Shown one piece after another: positions 52,186 through 61,270 of a stretch of 64,000 nucleotides of DNA. Source of the DNA: M3007 sp964621185 (lineage in GTDB: Bacteria > Bacteroidota > Bacteroidia > Chitinophagales > Saprospiraceae); assembly GCA_964621185.1 (NCBI GenBank), contig CAZULM010000032.1, positions 1 through 64,000 of the forward strand, given 5' to 3'. The position numbers and the translations under genes were made by a program. Within the stretch, counting starts at the first letter, position 1. Every line of letters starts with the position of its first letter. The notes below the pieces were generated by a model. The model was given only the letters and a program-made list of their open reading frames with translations. It had not been told where the DNA came from and ran no database searches.

Positions 52186-52851
52186 AATCTTTTCTTTGGC
52201 CAGCGCAAGCGCTTTCTCCAGCTGTTGCTCTTCCGACAGCAGGGTGTTGTCGATCACGACGGAATCTTCTGCCTCGCGTAGCGGGCTGTCTGCACGGGAG
52301 GAGTCGATGCGGTCGCGTTCGAGCAAGTTGCGGTGTATTTCTTCCCAATCTGCGTCTATGCCTTTTGCAGCCAGTTCCAGGTGTCGGCGGCTGGTGCGCA
52401 CGTCGGAATCGGCCACGAGAAAAATTTTGAGTTCTGCGTCGGGGAATACCACGGTGCCGATGTCGCGACCGTCGGCGACAATGGCCCGCCGCCTGCCGAT
52501 GGCCTGTTGTTGTTTCACCATATCGCGGCGCACGGCGGAGATGGTGGAAACGGGACTCACGTGCTCGCTCACGCGCATCTCCCGTATGTCGCGCTCCACG
52601 TCGCGGCCATTGAGGAAGGTTCGGTTTTGCCCGTCGATGCGCTCGAAGTGGATCTCGATGTCTTGCAGGGCTGCCGCCACTTGTTCCGGGTCGTTGTAGT
52701 CGATGTGGTTGTCGAGAAAATACAGGGTCACGGCCCGGTACATGGCGCCGGTATCGAGGTAGGCGTAGTGCAGCGATTTGGCAAGGGCCTTGGCCAGCGT
52801 GCTTTTGCCGCAGGAAGAAAGGCCGTCGATGGCGATGATGATACGTTTCAT
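52177..52851 (-). CDS. cmk: Cytidylate kinase
   Basis: CMP/dCMP kinase uses ATP to make CDP. The 224-aa protein has the P-loop I-D-G-L-S-S-C-G-K-S-T-L-A-K, the L-D-T-G-A-M-Y-R-A-V acceptor motif and the D-G-R-D-I-G-T-V-V-F-P-D-A-E segment. ATG 52851 is at the P-loop start; the upstream extension to 52971 overlaps the divergent glycosyltransferase gene and was rejected. Only 45 bases separate the two divergent starts. The last codons fall in the 7-bp tandem repeat. Confidence 0.97.
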   Translation of the reverse strand: MKRIIIAIDGLSSCGKSTLAKALAKSLHYAYLDTGAMYRAVTLYFLDNHIDYNDPEQVAAALQDIEIHFERIDGQNRTFLNGRDVERDIREMRVSEHVSPVSTISAVRRDMVKQQQAIGRRRAIVADGRDIGTVVFPDAELKIFLVADSDVRTSRRHLELAAKGIDADWEEIHRNLLERDRIDSSRADSPLREAEDSVVIDNTLLSEEQQLEKALALAKEKIER

Positions 52852-52896
52852 AGGCGTGTTGCAAAGGTGGGGAATCGAGCTACTTTTACCGCTCCA

Positions 52897-54057
52897 ATGG
52901 CGGCTCTTTTTTCCGAAGATTTTTTTTTGCAGGCGCTTTTGGCGCTTTTTGTGGCAATAACGCTGGTTCAATTGTTGTTTGCAGCGTTAGTGCTGCGTTT
53001 TTTTTGCAGTAGCCGACAAGGCGTTTTTGGGTCAATTGAAGTAGTGCCTGCAGTCAATCCTGCTGTGTCTGTGATTGTTTGCGCGAGAAATGAGGCATTG
53101 AACCTTCAAAACAATTTACCTGAAATACTGACGCAGGAATATGCCGGCGATTGGGAACTGCTTGTGGTGGACGATGCTTCAACGGATGACACGCAAAAGG
53201 TTTTACAAGGCCTTCAGGGTCAAAACCCGTGTTTGCACATCCTGCGTATTTCAAAAAAAACGCTGGTGGGGAAAAAACAAGCTTTGAGCGCAGGTATTAA
53301 CGCCGCCCAATTTGACCATATCCTGCTCACCGATGCCGATTGCATCCCCAACACAAAATCCTGGTTGAAGCACATGGCGGCTCCCTTTGCAAGGAATCCA
53401 AAAACTGAAATTGTGTTGGGTTACGGCCCCATGACACCCGTTCAGAAGGGCGGCTTTTTAGAAAAATGGGCCCGTTTCGAGACAGCTTTCACTGCCATGC
53501 AATATGGCACTTTTGCCCATTTCGGGCTTCCGTACATGGGCGTGGGGCGCAACCTGGCGTTCAAGAAGCAGGCTTTTGCGCGGACGGGCGGTTTCGCGGC
53601 ACACCAGAACATCCTTTCTGGCGACGATGACCTGCTGGTAAACGCGGCGGCAAACAGCAAAAACACGGTCTGCTGCCTGCACCCGGGTGCATTTGCCTAT
53701 TCCCCCGCCAAGCCATCGTGGCCCGACTGGCTCAGGCAAAAAAGGAGGCACCTTTCGGCGAGCCCTGCCTATAAATGGCGGCACAAGCTGCTGCTGGCAC
53801 TGTTGGGTTTGTCGCATAGCTTGCACTTTTTGCTGCTTTTCTTTTTGCTTTTCCTTGGGTTCGAAAGGGAATCAGCAATATATTTGTGGCTCTTGCGCAG
53901 CTTCTTGCTCTTTATAATCTACAAGAAGGTTTTTTCAAAATTGCGCGAACCTGATCTGTTGTCCCTTTTTCCGATTTACGACGCACTGCTTGCAGTGTAC
54001 TTTGGAGCATTAATCCCCATTTTTTTAATCGCAAAAAAGACACGTTCATGGAATTGA
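52897..54057 (+). CDS. Family 2 glycosyltransferase, membrane-bound
   Basis: The 386-aa protein has an N-terminal membrane helix (A-L-L-A-L-F-V-A-I-T-L-V-Q-L-L-F-A-A) and a GT2 catalytic domain (V-S-V-I-V-C-A-R-N-E, V-V-D-D-A-S-T-D-D-T, L-L-T-D-A-D-C-I-P, acceptor-site G-D-D-D-L, W-x-x-Q-K-R-R-H type end). Further C-terminal helices follow. It belongs to the processive-like or polyisoprenyl-linked GT2 group; the sugar is unknown. ATG 52897 is chosen because it starts right after the 45-base divergent promoter region. A longer frame to 52333 is the cmk shadow. Confidence 0.9.
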   Translation: MAALFSEDFFLQALLALFVAITLVQLLFAALVLRFFCSSRQGVFGSIEVVPAVNPAVSVIVCARNEALNLQNNLPEILTQEYAGDWELLVVDDASTDDTQKVLQGLQGQNPCLHILRISKKTLVGKKQALSAGINAAQFDHILLTDADCIPNTKSWLKHMAAPFARNPKTEIVLGYGPMTPVQKGGFLEKWARFETAFTAMQYGTFAHFGLPYMGVGRNLAFKKQAFARTGGFAAHQNILSGDDDLLVNAAANSKNTVCCLHPGAFAYSPAKPSWPDWLRQKRRHLSASPAYKWRHKLLLALLGLSHSLHFLLLFFLLFLGFERESAIYLWLLRSFLLFIIYKKVFSKLREPDLLSLFPIYDALLAVYFGALIPIFLIAKKTRSWN

Positions 54058-54650
54058 CCAAAACGCCCAACCAGGGGCTGAACCTGCACGCCTGCGACGA
54101 CCATTCTTTGGTGCATAAGGCCGTAAATGGTGAAAAAGCTGCTTTCAGCATCCTTTTTGACCGCTACCGTTCCCCACTCCTTCATTTTATCGGCCAGCGA
54201 ACACTCGACGGCGCCGACGCTGCCGATCTCGCCATGGAAGCCTTTGGGAAGGCTTTCCTGAAATTGCGTTCGTTTGTGCCAAACCATGCGTTCAGCACCT
54301 GGCTGTTCAAGATCGCGTACAACCACTGTATCGACCATGCACGGCGGCAAAAGCTGCGGCGAAGGCACCAGGCGCCCTTCGATGCCGATACGCTTTCAAG
54401 GCTCCCAGCCAATGCCCTCAACCCGGAGGAGGAAATGGTTCGCCAAGAGCGGATCGCCATGATTTTCACCCTATTGCAAGAGCTTGACCCGCGATATCGC
54501 CAAATGATCGAGCTGCGTTTTTATGAGGAAATGAGCTACGATGAAATCGCAGCGCACCTTGGGCTGCCCATCGGCACCGTAAAGGCGCAGCTTTTCAGGG
54601 CCAAGGAGATGATGCGAGAGTTGGTGGGACGCGCGAGGGGGAGGGCATGA
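54048..54650 (+). CDS. ECF-type RNA polymerase sigma factor
   Basis: The 200-aa protein has a sigma-70 region 2 (L-F-D-R-Y-R-S-P-L-L-H-F-I, A-F-S-T-W-L-F-K-I-A-Y-N) and region 4 (E-L-D-P-R-Y-R-Q-M-I-E-L-R-F-Y-E-E-M-S-Y-D-E-I-A). No anti-sigma gene is beside it. Its start overlaps the end of the glycosyltransferase gene by 10 bases, so it may be co-transcribed and coupled. Target regulon unknown. Confidence 0.93.
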   Translation: MELTKTPNQGLNLHACDDHSLVHKAVNGEKAAFSILFDRYRSPLLHFIGQRTLDGADAADLAMEAFGKAFLKLRSFVPNHAFSTWLFKIAYNHCIDHARRQKLRRRHQAPFDADTLSRLPANALNPEEEMVRQERIAMIFTLLQELDPRYRQMIELRFYEEMSYDEIAAHLGLPIGTVKAQLFRAKEMMRELVGRARGRA

Positions 54651-54656
54651 AAAAAT

Positions 54657-54809
54657 TGGTTTCGGGTTTCCGGTTTCGGGTTGTTTTCAGACTTGCTGAT
54701 AAATATTGCTTTCAACAAATAGTCGAGTCGAATAGAGTCGGAATCCTGTATGATAGCAAATAAATACGGAACCAGAAAGTCTAAACCTTAGCCGAAACCC
54801 GAAACCCTA
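54657..54809. repeat. GAAACCC-type inverted repeat pair
   Basis: GGTTTCGGGTTT words near 54658 and CCGAAACCCGAAACC at about 54792-54806 form opposite arms about 110 bases apart, flanking the gap between the sigma and moeA genes. The same words occur near 58796-58918. Confidence 0.55.
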
Positions 54810-56024
54810 CCTCAAATACACCCTGAAAACCTGTCCTTCCTTAAAGTCCGCCTGCCCGGCCGGCAGCTCCATGAACCCGTCGGCTTCCAACATGCTGGCG
54901 TAGTCGCCGGAGCCTTTGTTTTTTACGGGGCTGGCGTGTAGCACGGCATTTTCGTCTTGCCACAATTTCACTTGCAAAAAAAACTGGAGCGGCGCTTCGA
55001 AGCGGAAATCGCTGTCCAAAACAGCATGGGCGGGTCGCTTGGGCGGAAATCCCAGCGTGCTTTCCAACCACGGCAGCACATAGCGCAACAGGCATAGATA
55101 AGTAGAGACAGGGTTGCCGGGCAAGGCGAACACAAGTCCCTGCGCGCCAAAAGTGCCGAACCAAAAGGGTTTGCCGGGCCGCTGCTGCACTTTGTGGAAA
55201 AGCTTTTTCACGCCGACGGCTTCTAATGCCTGGGGGATGTAGTCGAACTTTCCCATGGAGATGCCGCCGCTGAGGATGAGCACGTCAAAATCGCGGGTTG
55301 CCTGTTGGAGCGCCTGAGTCACCTGCGCCAGGTCGTCTGGCACGTGTAGCATGGTTGTTTCAATGCCGTATTGTTGCAAGGCAGCCTTGATGGCCCAGTT
55401 GTTGGAGCGCCGTATCTGGTAGGGCAAGGGTGTTTCGTGTACTTCGACCAGTTCGTTGCCCGAGGAAAAAACGGCGATGCGCGGCGCTTTGCGCACCAGC
55501 AGCTTTCTTTTGCCCGAAGATGCCGCCACGCTTATTTCTATGGCCCCGATTTTTTTTCCTTCGCGCATCAAAACAGCCCCTTGCCGGTGGTCGCTGCCCT
55601 GATAATGGATGTTTTGGCCTCGTGTGGCGGTGTCCTGAACTACCTGGGCGATCCCTTCTTGAATTTTCAGGTGCTCGTAAGGGATAACGGTATCGGTAAT
55701 TGCGGGGAGCATTGCGCCTGTCATAATTTCCAAACAAGTGCCGGGGGACAAGCTATCCGGGCCGGGCTCACCTGCAGCAACTATGCCTGCAATGGGAAAC
55801 CCCCGCTGGCCATTTTCCCAATCGTCGAACCGTATGGCGATGCCGTCCATAGCGACCCGGTTGAAGGGTGGCAGGTCGCGGTCGGCCAATACGGGCTCGG
55901 CCAATATTCTGCCCACAGCCTGCGAAAGCGGCAGCGATTCGGTTCCGTACTGGCGCTGGCAGGCGAGGATGATCTGTTCGGCTTGTTCTACGGTTGTCAT
56001 TTGAATTTTGCCAGGATTTATCAT
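54807..56024 (-). CDS. moeA: Molybdopterin molybdotransferase
   Basis: MoeA inserts molybdate into adenylylated molybdopterin. The 405-aa protein has the N-terminal P-P-F-N-R-V-A-M-D-G, the T-G-A-M-L-P motif, V-F-S-S-G-N-E-L and L-S-G-G-I-S-M-G-K-F-D in the core and the F-A-L-P-G-N-P-V-S segment. ATG 56024 is used; M-T-T-V-E-Q at 56000 is an equally good start and is closer to the family pattern. It lies next to moaA on the same strand, forming a molybdenum cofactor cluster, with a half MITE-like element between them. Confidence 0.96.
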   Translation of the reverse strand: MINPGKIQMTTVEQAEQIILACQRQYGTESLPLSQAVGRILAEPVLADRDLPPFNRVAMDGIAIRFDDWENGQRGFPIAGIVAAGEPGPDSLSPGTCLEIMTGAMLPAITDTVIPYEHLKIQEGIAQVVQDTATRGQNIHYQGSDHRQGAVLMREGKKIGAIEISVAASSGKRKLLVRKAPRIAVFSSGNELVEVHETPLPYQIRRSNNWAIKAALQQYGIETTMLHVPDDLAQVTQALQQATRDFDVLILSGGISMGKFDYIPQALEAVGVKKLFHKVQQRPGKPFWFGTFGAQGLVFALPGNPVSTYLCLLRYVLPWLESTLGFPPKRPAHAVLDSDFRFEAPLQFFLQVKLWQDENAVLHASPVKNKGSGDYASMLEADGFMELPAGQADFKEGQVFRVYLR

Positions 56025-56031
56025 ACATTTA

Positions 56032-56155
56032 GGTCAGACCAAGTGCCATCGTCTGACCGCTTTTCGCGGTCTGACGAATAGATTTCAACAATTTTGCCCT
56101 TCAAATGATACCATGTTATCCGTTGTTTGAAATGCTTCTCAAAAATCGGGATGAC
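56032..56155. mobile_element. Half MITE-like element between moaA and moeA
   Basis: This segment matches, in inverted orientation, the left half of 3801-4007. The 48-base hairpin region (GGTCAGACC...GCGGTCTGAC) differs at about 2 positions, and the terminal ATCGGGATGAC at 56145-56155 is the same end. The other end is missing, so it looks truncated. It lies 8 bases upstream of the moeA start. Confidence 0.65.
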
Positions 56156-56173
56156 AAATGCTCCTGGGCGCAG

Positions 56174-57160
56174 CTACCCGCCAATCATTGCCATAGACTG
56201 CGACACGCCCATGCCGCCGCTCGCTTTTTCGGCTTCCCAGCCGTCTTTGTGGCGCTGACCGAAGGCTTCCAGGAGTTTTTCTATTAATTGTGCGTCGCTG
56301 GCCCCGCTGCGCATCTCGCTGCGCAGGTCGAGCACGCCGTTGTCGTATAGGCAGGTTTTCAACATGCCTTGGGGGGTGATGCGGATTCGGTTGCAGGAGC
56401 CGCAAAAGCTGCGCGTCCAGGCGGCGATGATGCCGATGTTGCCCAGGTGGCCTGCCTGTTGGTAGTTCATCGACGTAGAGGCGGGCGGGTCGGGTATCTT
56501 TTGCAGGTCAGGCCAGCGCTCTTGCAGCTTTTCCAATATGCGCCGGTGGTCCCAGAATGGTTTTAGGGCCTGGTGGTCGCCGCCATTAAAGGGCATTTCT
56601 TCTATAAAACGCACATCCACGGGCATTTTTTCGCAAAGTTCCGCTAGCGGGATGATGTCCATGTCGTTCATGCCGGCCATCACCACAGCATTGATTTTAA
56701 CTTTGAAGCCCTCATTCAACAAGGCATCCAGTGTCTTTAACACGGCGGGCAGTTCGTCGCGGCGGGTGATTTCAAAAAAACGCTCCCTGTCCAAAGTGTC
56801 CAGGCTCAGGTTGACGGAGCGTATGCCCAAATTTTTCAGTTGTGGGATAAAAGCTGCCGTTGCCACTCCATTGGTGGTCAAATTGATCTGCTGGAGGCCG
56901 TCGATACCCGCCAGCGATGCCAAGAACTTGATCATGTCCTTGCGCACAAAGGGCTCCCCGCCCGTGATCCTGACTTTGTTGATCCCCAAGCCTACCAAAA
57001 TACGGCACAGGCGCAGCATTTCTTCGAAGCTCAGCAAAGCCTCGCGCGACAACCATTCCAGCCCGTGTTCCGGCATACAGTAGCTGCACCGCAAGTTGCA
57101 GCGATCCGTAACTGCCAGGCGCAGGTAGGAGATTGGGCGGTTGTGGTTGTCGTAGAGCAT
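56174..57160 (-). CDS. moaA: GTP 3',8-cyclase (radical SAM)
   Basis: MoaA converts GTP to the 3',8-cyclic intermediate of molybdopterin. The 328-aa protein has the radical SAM C-x3-C-x2-C motif (C-N-L-R-C-S-Y-C-M-P). The second 4Fe-4S cluster near the C-terminus is F-C-G-S-C-N-R-I-R-I with a later T-C-L-Y-D. The protein ends with the functional G-G pair. It follows, at 3 bases, the adenylate cyclase gene on the same strand and lies ahead of moeA. Confidence 0.97.
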   Translation of the reverse strand: MLYDNHNRPISYLRLAVTDRCNLRCSYCMPEHGLEWLSREALLSFEEMLRLCRILVGLGINKVRITGGEPFVRKDMIKFLASLAGIDGLQQINLTTNGVATAAFIPQLKNLGIRSVNLSLDTLDRERFFEITRRDELPAVLKTLDALLNEGFKVKINAVVMAGMNDMDIIPLAELCEKMPVDVRFIEEMPFNGGDHQALKPFWDHRRILEKLQERWPDLQKIPDPPASTSMNYQQAGHLGNIGIIAAWTRSFCGSCNRIRITPQGMLKTCLYDNGVLDLRSEMRSGASDAQLIEKLLEAFGQRHKDGWEAEKASGGMGVSQSMAMIGG

Positions 57161-57163
57161 GTT

Positions 57164-58780
57164 TTATTTAATCCCCGTCACATAATACATATCCATCGTC
57201 CCTTTGTTCTTGGCGGCGATCTTGCCGCGGGGCTCCCACTCGAACTCGTATTTGGCGAGCCAGTAGGCATCTTCGCTGACGTTGACGCGGCCGATCTCGC
57301 AGGCTTCTTCCATGCGGGCGGCGGTGTTGACGGTGTCGCCCCAGATATCGTAGGCGAACTTTTTGGCCCCGACCACCCCGGCTACTACCGGGCCGACGTG
57401 AATGCCCACCCGCGCCTCGAAGTAAGGAAGACCCTGCCCCATGCGCTGAGCCTTGAGGCCAAGCAGGAAATCCTGTATCTCTAAGGCGGCCTTTACCATA
57501 TCGGAGGGGCTGGCGTTCATGTCGGACAGGCCAGAGGCACAGATATAGGCATCTCCCACGGTTTTAATCTTTTCGATCTTGTACTTGCTGATGATCTGGT
57601 CAAAATTGGAAAAGCAGAGGTCGAGCTCTTCCACCAGTTGCTCCGGGCTCAGCTTTTCGGCGACGTGGGTAAAGCCGCTAAAATCGACAAACATCACGGT
57701 AGCCTGGTCGTACTTCCTGGCGGCCACTTTGTTGCGGGTTTTCAGTTCCTCGGCAATGGCTGGCGGCAGGATGTTGAGCAGCAGGGAGTTGCTGCGCTGC
57801 TGCTCTGCCTCGATGAGCTTGTTTTTGTTTTGCAACTGGTTGGCTGTCCGCTTTTTGGCGAGGAATCGGATGTAGAACAGTATGGCCAGGAGAATCATAA
57901 AGCATACGACAAGCAGTAGTATCTTGCGTTGTGCATCCCCTTTTTCCTGGGCGAGTTCCAGCTCCGCGGCGCGGCGTTTTTGGGCCTGTATTTCCCGTTC
58001 CTGTTGTGCGCGCACGATAGAGTCTATCATTTGCGATTCCGTCAGGTTTTTTAATCGGAGGGAGTTGGTCCTGGAAATGGAGTCAATCCGCAGCTTTTCC
58101 TGGGAAATTTGTGTGAGCGCCTGGTCTTTTACGCTGAGCTCGCTCAAGGATTTGTCCTGCACGTCTTTGAGCTGGCTTTGGTAGCTGGTTTCTATGAGCT
58201 GGGTTTGCCCGGTCACCTGGGCCAATTGCTCGCGCAACGCACGGTTGTCGGCTTCTGCCGCGGCGAGCTGGTTTTCCAGCTTGCGCTGGGCTTCGCCGCC
58301 GCCCCTCACGCCGGGGCCGCTGTTCTCGCTGAGGTAGCGGACGGTCTCGGTGCTCCACTTAAGGGCTTCTTTATAATCGTTCTGTTTGAGGGCTATGTCC
58401 TGCAATTTGTTCATGGCATTGATTGCCACATCGCGGAAACCATAGTTGCGGGCAGTGTTCCAGGCACGGTTGTAGCGCCCGGCGGCGTCCCGGTAGTCGC
58501 GCAGGCGATAGGCAGCTTCTGCCGACATGTAGGAAGCGTCAACTTCTTTGCGCTTGTCGCCGATCTCGGTTGCCAACTGGCTGGCCACGGTGGCATAGTC
58601 GATCGCCTTCTTCGGATTTGAACCGAGCGATTTTTCCGCGATCTGGTAGGCCAGGTCCATTTTTTCGTTCTTTGAATTGGATTTCCTGAACCTGTTTTCC
58701 AATTCGGGAACGCTCTGTGCAGACAATACATCAAGCCCCAAAAACAGCAGACAAAGGGCAAAGGCGGATGAGAATTTCAT
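57164..58780 (-). CDS. Class III adenylate cyclase with TPR sensor and transmembrane helix
   Basis: The 538-aa protein has a signal-like start (F-A-L-C-L-L-F-L-G-L-D-V-L-S-A-Q), TPR-like repeats (30-160), a coiled coil (about 175-290), one membrane helix (I-L-L-L-V-V-C-F-M-I-L-L-A-I-L-F) and a cyclase domain. Metal-binding aspartates are in V-M-F-V-D-F-S-G-F and V-G-D-A-Y. A lysine in I-K-T-V-G-D and the W-G-D-T-V-N-T-A-A-R-M pattern fit ATP rather than GTP use. ATG 58780 is preferred; the frame to 58930 covers the inverted repeat. It overlaps no neighbour and is 3 bases from moaA. Confidence 0.9.
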   Translation of the reverse strand: MKFSSAFALCLLFLGLDVLSAQSVPELENRFRKSNSKNEKMDLAYQIAEKSLGSNPKKAIDYATVASQLATEIGDKRKEVDASYMSAEAAYRLRDYRDAAGRYNRAWNTARNYGFRDVAINAMNKLQDIALKQNDYKEALKWSTETVRYLSENSGPGVRGGGEAQRKLENQLAAAEADNRALREQLAQVTGQTQLIETSYQSQLKDVQDKSLSELSVKDQALTQISQEKLRIDSISRTNSLRLKNLTESQMIDSIVRAQQEREIQAQKRRAAELELAQEKGDAQRKILLLVVCFMILLAILFYIRFLAKKRTANQLQNKNKLIEAEQQRSNSLLLNILPPAIAEELKTRNKVAARKYDQATVMFVDFSGFTHVAEKLSPEQLVEELDLCFSNFDQIISKYKIEKIKTVGDAYICASGLSDMNASPSDMVKAALEIQDFLLGLKAQRMGQGLPYFEARVGIHVGPVVAGVVGAKKFAYDIWGDTVNTAARMEEACEIGRVNVSEDAYWLAKYEFEWEPRGKIAAKNKGTMDMYYVTGIK

Positions 58781-58795
58781 GAAGAGATATTTTTT

Positions 58796-58918
58796 AGGTT
58801 TCGGGGTTCGGGTTTCGGGGTTCAGGTTTACAGAATCAGTGGGTGCTTTGAAAAGCGAATTTAAAAACGAATAGCAAATGCTGTAAACCTGAAACCTGAA
58901 ACCCGAAACCCGAAACCT
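58796..58918. repeat. 38-bp inverted repeat of GAAACCC words
   Basis: AGGTTTCGGGGTTCGGG and following bases (58796-58833) recur as a near reverse complement (58881-58918), with about 33 of 38 positions matching. The centre is 47 bases. It lies upstream of the cyclase gene and shares its words with 54657-54809. Confidence 0.7.
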
Positions 58919-58998
58919 CCTTAAAGGCAAATGTCGAAGATTTCAGCCAAGTTTTCTGCACATAAATCAATTGAAGCGGCGGGCGAGGGAAAAACAGC

Positions 58999-59006
58999 TA
59001 CTTTTG
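58999..59006 (+). promoter_or_regulatory. -7 box of the DUF1015 gene
   Basis: TACTTTTG matches TAnnTTTG, 25 bases ahead of ATG 59031. The short distance supports that ATG over the frame opening at 58971. Confidence 0.55.
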
Positions 59007-59030
59007 CGCCGCTTAGACGCCCTTTCCACC

Positions 59031-60155
59031 ATGCAAATAATGCCTTTGACCGTCCTTTTCCCCAAAGTGAACCGCATCGGCTCACCGGATGCCTTTTGCC
59101 GCAACGCTAAAAATACTTACAAAAAAAACCTTGAGGCCGGTGATTTCAACCAAACGAAGGAAGAGGGCTTTTTTGTCTATCAAATCGAAACGGGGGTGCA
59201 CAAGCACATCGGCCTGGTGGGCCTGAACAAGGTGGAGGATTTCCTGCAGGGCCACATCAAAAAGCACGAGGAGACCCTCAGCGAGCACGAATTGAAGCAC
59301 AAAGAGCTGTTCTTGAACTGGAAAGCCATCCTCAAACCAGTCCTCGTGATGCACGTGCCGGTGCCAAAGCTGCAAAAATGGCTCAACGCGTTCGCCCAAG
59401 GCCATATCCCGATGATGACGGTACGCATCAAAAAAGAGGAAACCACGCACCGGTTCTGGTCGGTTACGAAGCCCAAGGACATCACATTCCTGCAAAAGCT
59501 GTTCGCACGCAAAGTGACCGATACCTACATCGCCGACGGGCACCACCGCACCACAACGACGGCCCTTTTGCACCAGTCGCCCGAGATCGACACCACAGGC
59601 CTCGACATGGCCCACCTGTTCTGCGCCTGGTTCGCTGCCGACCAGTTGGACATACTCGATTACAACCGCGTGGTGGAAGGCGTGAAAAAGATCGGCGCAG
59701 GCCGCCTGGTGGCGCAGTTGTCGCAGCTATTCGACATCGAGTTGCTCGACAAGCCGCGAAAGCCAAGGGAAAAGCACGAGCTGGTCATGTTCCTGCACAA
59801 GCAATGGTACGCCCTGCGCTGGCGGGCCCATGTGTTGGAAAATGCCGTTGACGGCCATAGGACCTTGGACACCGCCCTGCTCAACGACCTGGTAATCAAC
59901 CCTATATTCGGCATCGCAGATGTGCGCACCGATACCCGCATCAACTATGTGGAAGGCAGCAAAGGCTTGGAGGGCATCCAAAAAACCACCAACAAGAAAA
60001 AAGAAGACCGTGTTGGCTTTGCCTTTTACCCCGTCGCGGTGGAAGACCTCATGCGCATGGCCGATGCCGGGGAAAGCCTGCCTCCCAAAAGCACCTACTT
60101 CGAGCCCAGGCTGAAAAGCGGCTTGCTGGTGCGGCAGCTTGAACGGAAAAAATAA
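59031..60155 (+). CDS. DUF1015 family protein
   Basis: The 374-aa cytoplasmic protein of the DUF1015 family carries the signature I-A-D-G-H-H-R-T-T-T-T-A-L near the middle and F-F-V-Y-Q-I-E-T in its first part. A late K-A-V-V-like segment is replaced by L-M-R-M-A-D-A-G-E-S-L-P-P-K-S-T-Y-F, which is normal for the family. Family members are often annotated as SpoOJ/ParA-related or kinases without proof. It ends 12 bases before the phosphotransferase gene, so they likely form a unit. Confidence 0.9.
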   Translation: MQIMPLTVLFPKVNRIGSPDAFCRNAKNTYKKNLEAGDFNQTKEEGFFVYQIETGVHKHIGLVGLNKVEDFLQGHIKKHEETLSEHELKHKELFLNWKAILKPVLVMHVPVPKLQKWLNAFAQGHIPMMTVRIKKEETTHRFWSVTKPKDITFLQKLFARKVTDTYIADGHHRTTTTALLHQSPEIDTTGLDMAHLFCAWFAADQLDILDYNRVVEGVKKIGAGRLVAQLSQLFDIELLDKPRKPREKHELVMFLHKQWYALRWRAHVLENAVDGHRTLDTALLNDLVINPIFGIADVRTDTRINYVEGSKGLEGIQKTTNKKKEDRVGFAFYPVAVEDLMRMADAGESLPPKSTYFEPRLKSGLLVRQLERKK

Positions 60156-60166
60156 TCCGCTGGGTT

Positions 60167-61210
60167 ATGTACGCGCTCCGCCATATCGCCGACCGTTTTT
60201 TCCAAATCGACCGCTGGGTCGGTGCCGAGCCTATTGGTTCGGGCAATATCAACGACACCTACCGCATTGATTTTGAACAGGATGGGAAAGCCCAGGCAGT
60301 ATTGCTGCAACGGCTCAACCACCATGTTTTTCGCGATCCCGCCGCCGTGATGCGCAATATTTGCCGGGTGACGGAGCGCTTAAAGAACACCGGCTTCCGA
60401 TATGCCGCGCCAGCGCCCATACCAGCCTTGAACGGAGATTATTTGCACACGGACGCCATGGGCAATTACTGGCGCTGCTTCCCTTTTTTGCCCAACACCT
60501 ACGCCCCAGAAGGCAAAACCGATGCCGCCATGGCCCAGGAGGCTGCCCGGGCTTATGGCGCATTTTGCCGCGCCCTTCGCAATTTCCCGGCAGCGGAACT
60601 GACAGAAACCATCCCCGGATTTCACGATACCGACCAGCGCTGGGAAGCTTTTTTGAAAACCATGGATGCCGACCCAGCAGGGCGTGTCGCAGGAGCCGCT
60701 GCAGAAATTGAGGCCATGTTTCGGGCAAAGCCCGTGTTCGACACCATCAGCGGGCTGAAAAAATCGGGCGCGCTGCCCCTCCGTGTCGCCCACAACGACA
60801 CCAAAGCGGGCAATGTGCTGTTCGACACCGATACGCGAAAAGCGGTGGCCGTCATCGACCTGGATACCGTGATGCCCGGCACCCCGCTCTCCGATTTCGG
60901 CGACATGGTGCGCACTTTTGTGCCAGACAAAACAGAGGACGACCCCGCATCGGTGCGCCTGCGCACCGATGTGCTGGATGCGCTCTATGAAGGGTTTTTG
61001 AGCGAAACGGCAGATTTTCTGACCAATTCAGAAAAGGAGCATTTGCTGCTCGGCGGCGCCTGGATCACGGGCGAGCAAGCCCTGCGCTTCCTAACCGATT
61101 GGCTGGCGGGCGACGTTTATTACAAGCTCAAGTACCCGGAGCATAACCTGGTAAGGGCCCGGAATCAAATTTTGGTGTTTGAGCAGCTTCAACAATCGTC
61201 AATCATGTAA
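60167..61210 (+). CDS. Aminoglycoside-phosphotransferase-fold kinase (N-acetylhexosamine 1-kinase-like)
   Basis: The 347-aa protein has a kinase core: I-G-S-G-N-I-N-D-T-Y-R nucleotide loop, catalytic loop H-N-D-T-K-A-G-N-V-L and metal-binding I-D-L-D-T. It is of the kind called mucin desulfatase by old transfer of names and, in characterised relatives, N-acetylhexosamine 1-kinase. Sugar phosphorylation is therefore plausible; the exact sugar is unknown. It shares a transcript with the DUF1015 gene. Confidence 0.85.
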   Translation: MYALRHIADRFFQIDRWVGAEPIGSGNINDTYRIDFEQDGKAQAVLLQRLNHHVFRDPAAVMRNICRVTERLKNTGFRYAAPAPIPALNGDYLHTDAMGNYWRCFPFLPNTYAPEGKTDAAMAQEAARAYGAFCRALRNFPAAELTETIPGFHDTDQRWEAFLKTMDADPAGRVAGAAAEIEAMFRAKPVFDTISGLKKSGALPLRVAHNDTKAGNVLFDTDTRKAVAVIDLDTVMPGTPLSDFGDMVRTFVPDKTEDDPASVRLRTDVLDALYEGFLSETADFLTNSEKEHLLLGGAWITGEQALRFLTDWLAGDVYYKLKYPEHNLVRARNQILVFEQLQQSSIM

Positions 61211-61270
61211 TTGCCAATCGCCAATAAAGACAATTTTGGAGCACTAATTGCCCCACACCTTATTCATGCT

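Noticed and set aside
52333..52896. Long N-terminal extension of the glycosyltransferase
   Set aside because: It is the antisense shadow of cmk; the membrane helix and catalytic domain begin after ATG 52897.
60167..61210. Aminoglycoside resistance enzyme
   Set aside because: The kinase fold is shared, but the sequence type and the DUF1015 neighbour fit a sugar kinase; no resistance gene context.
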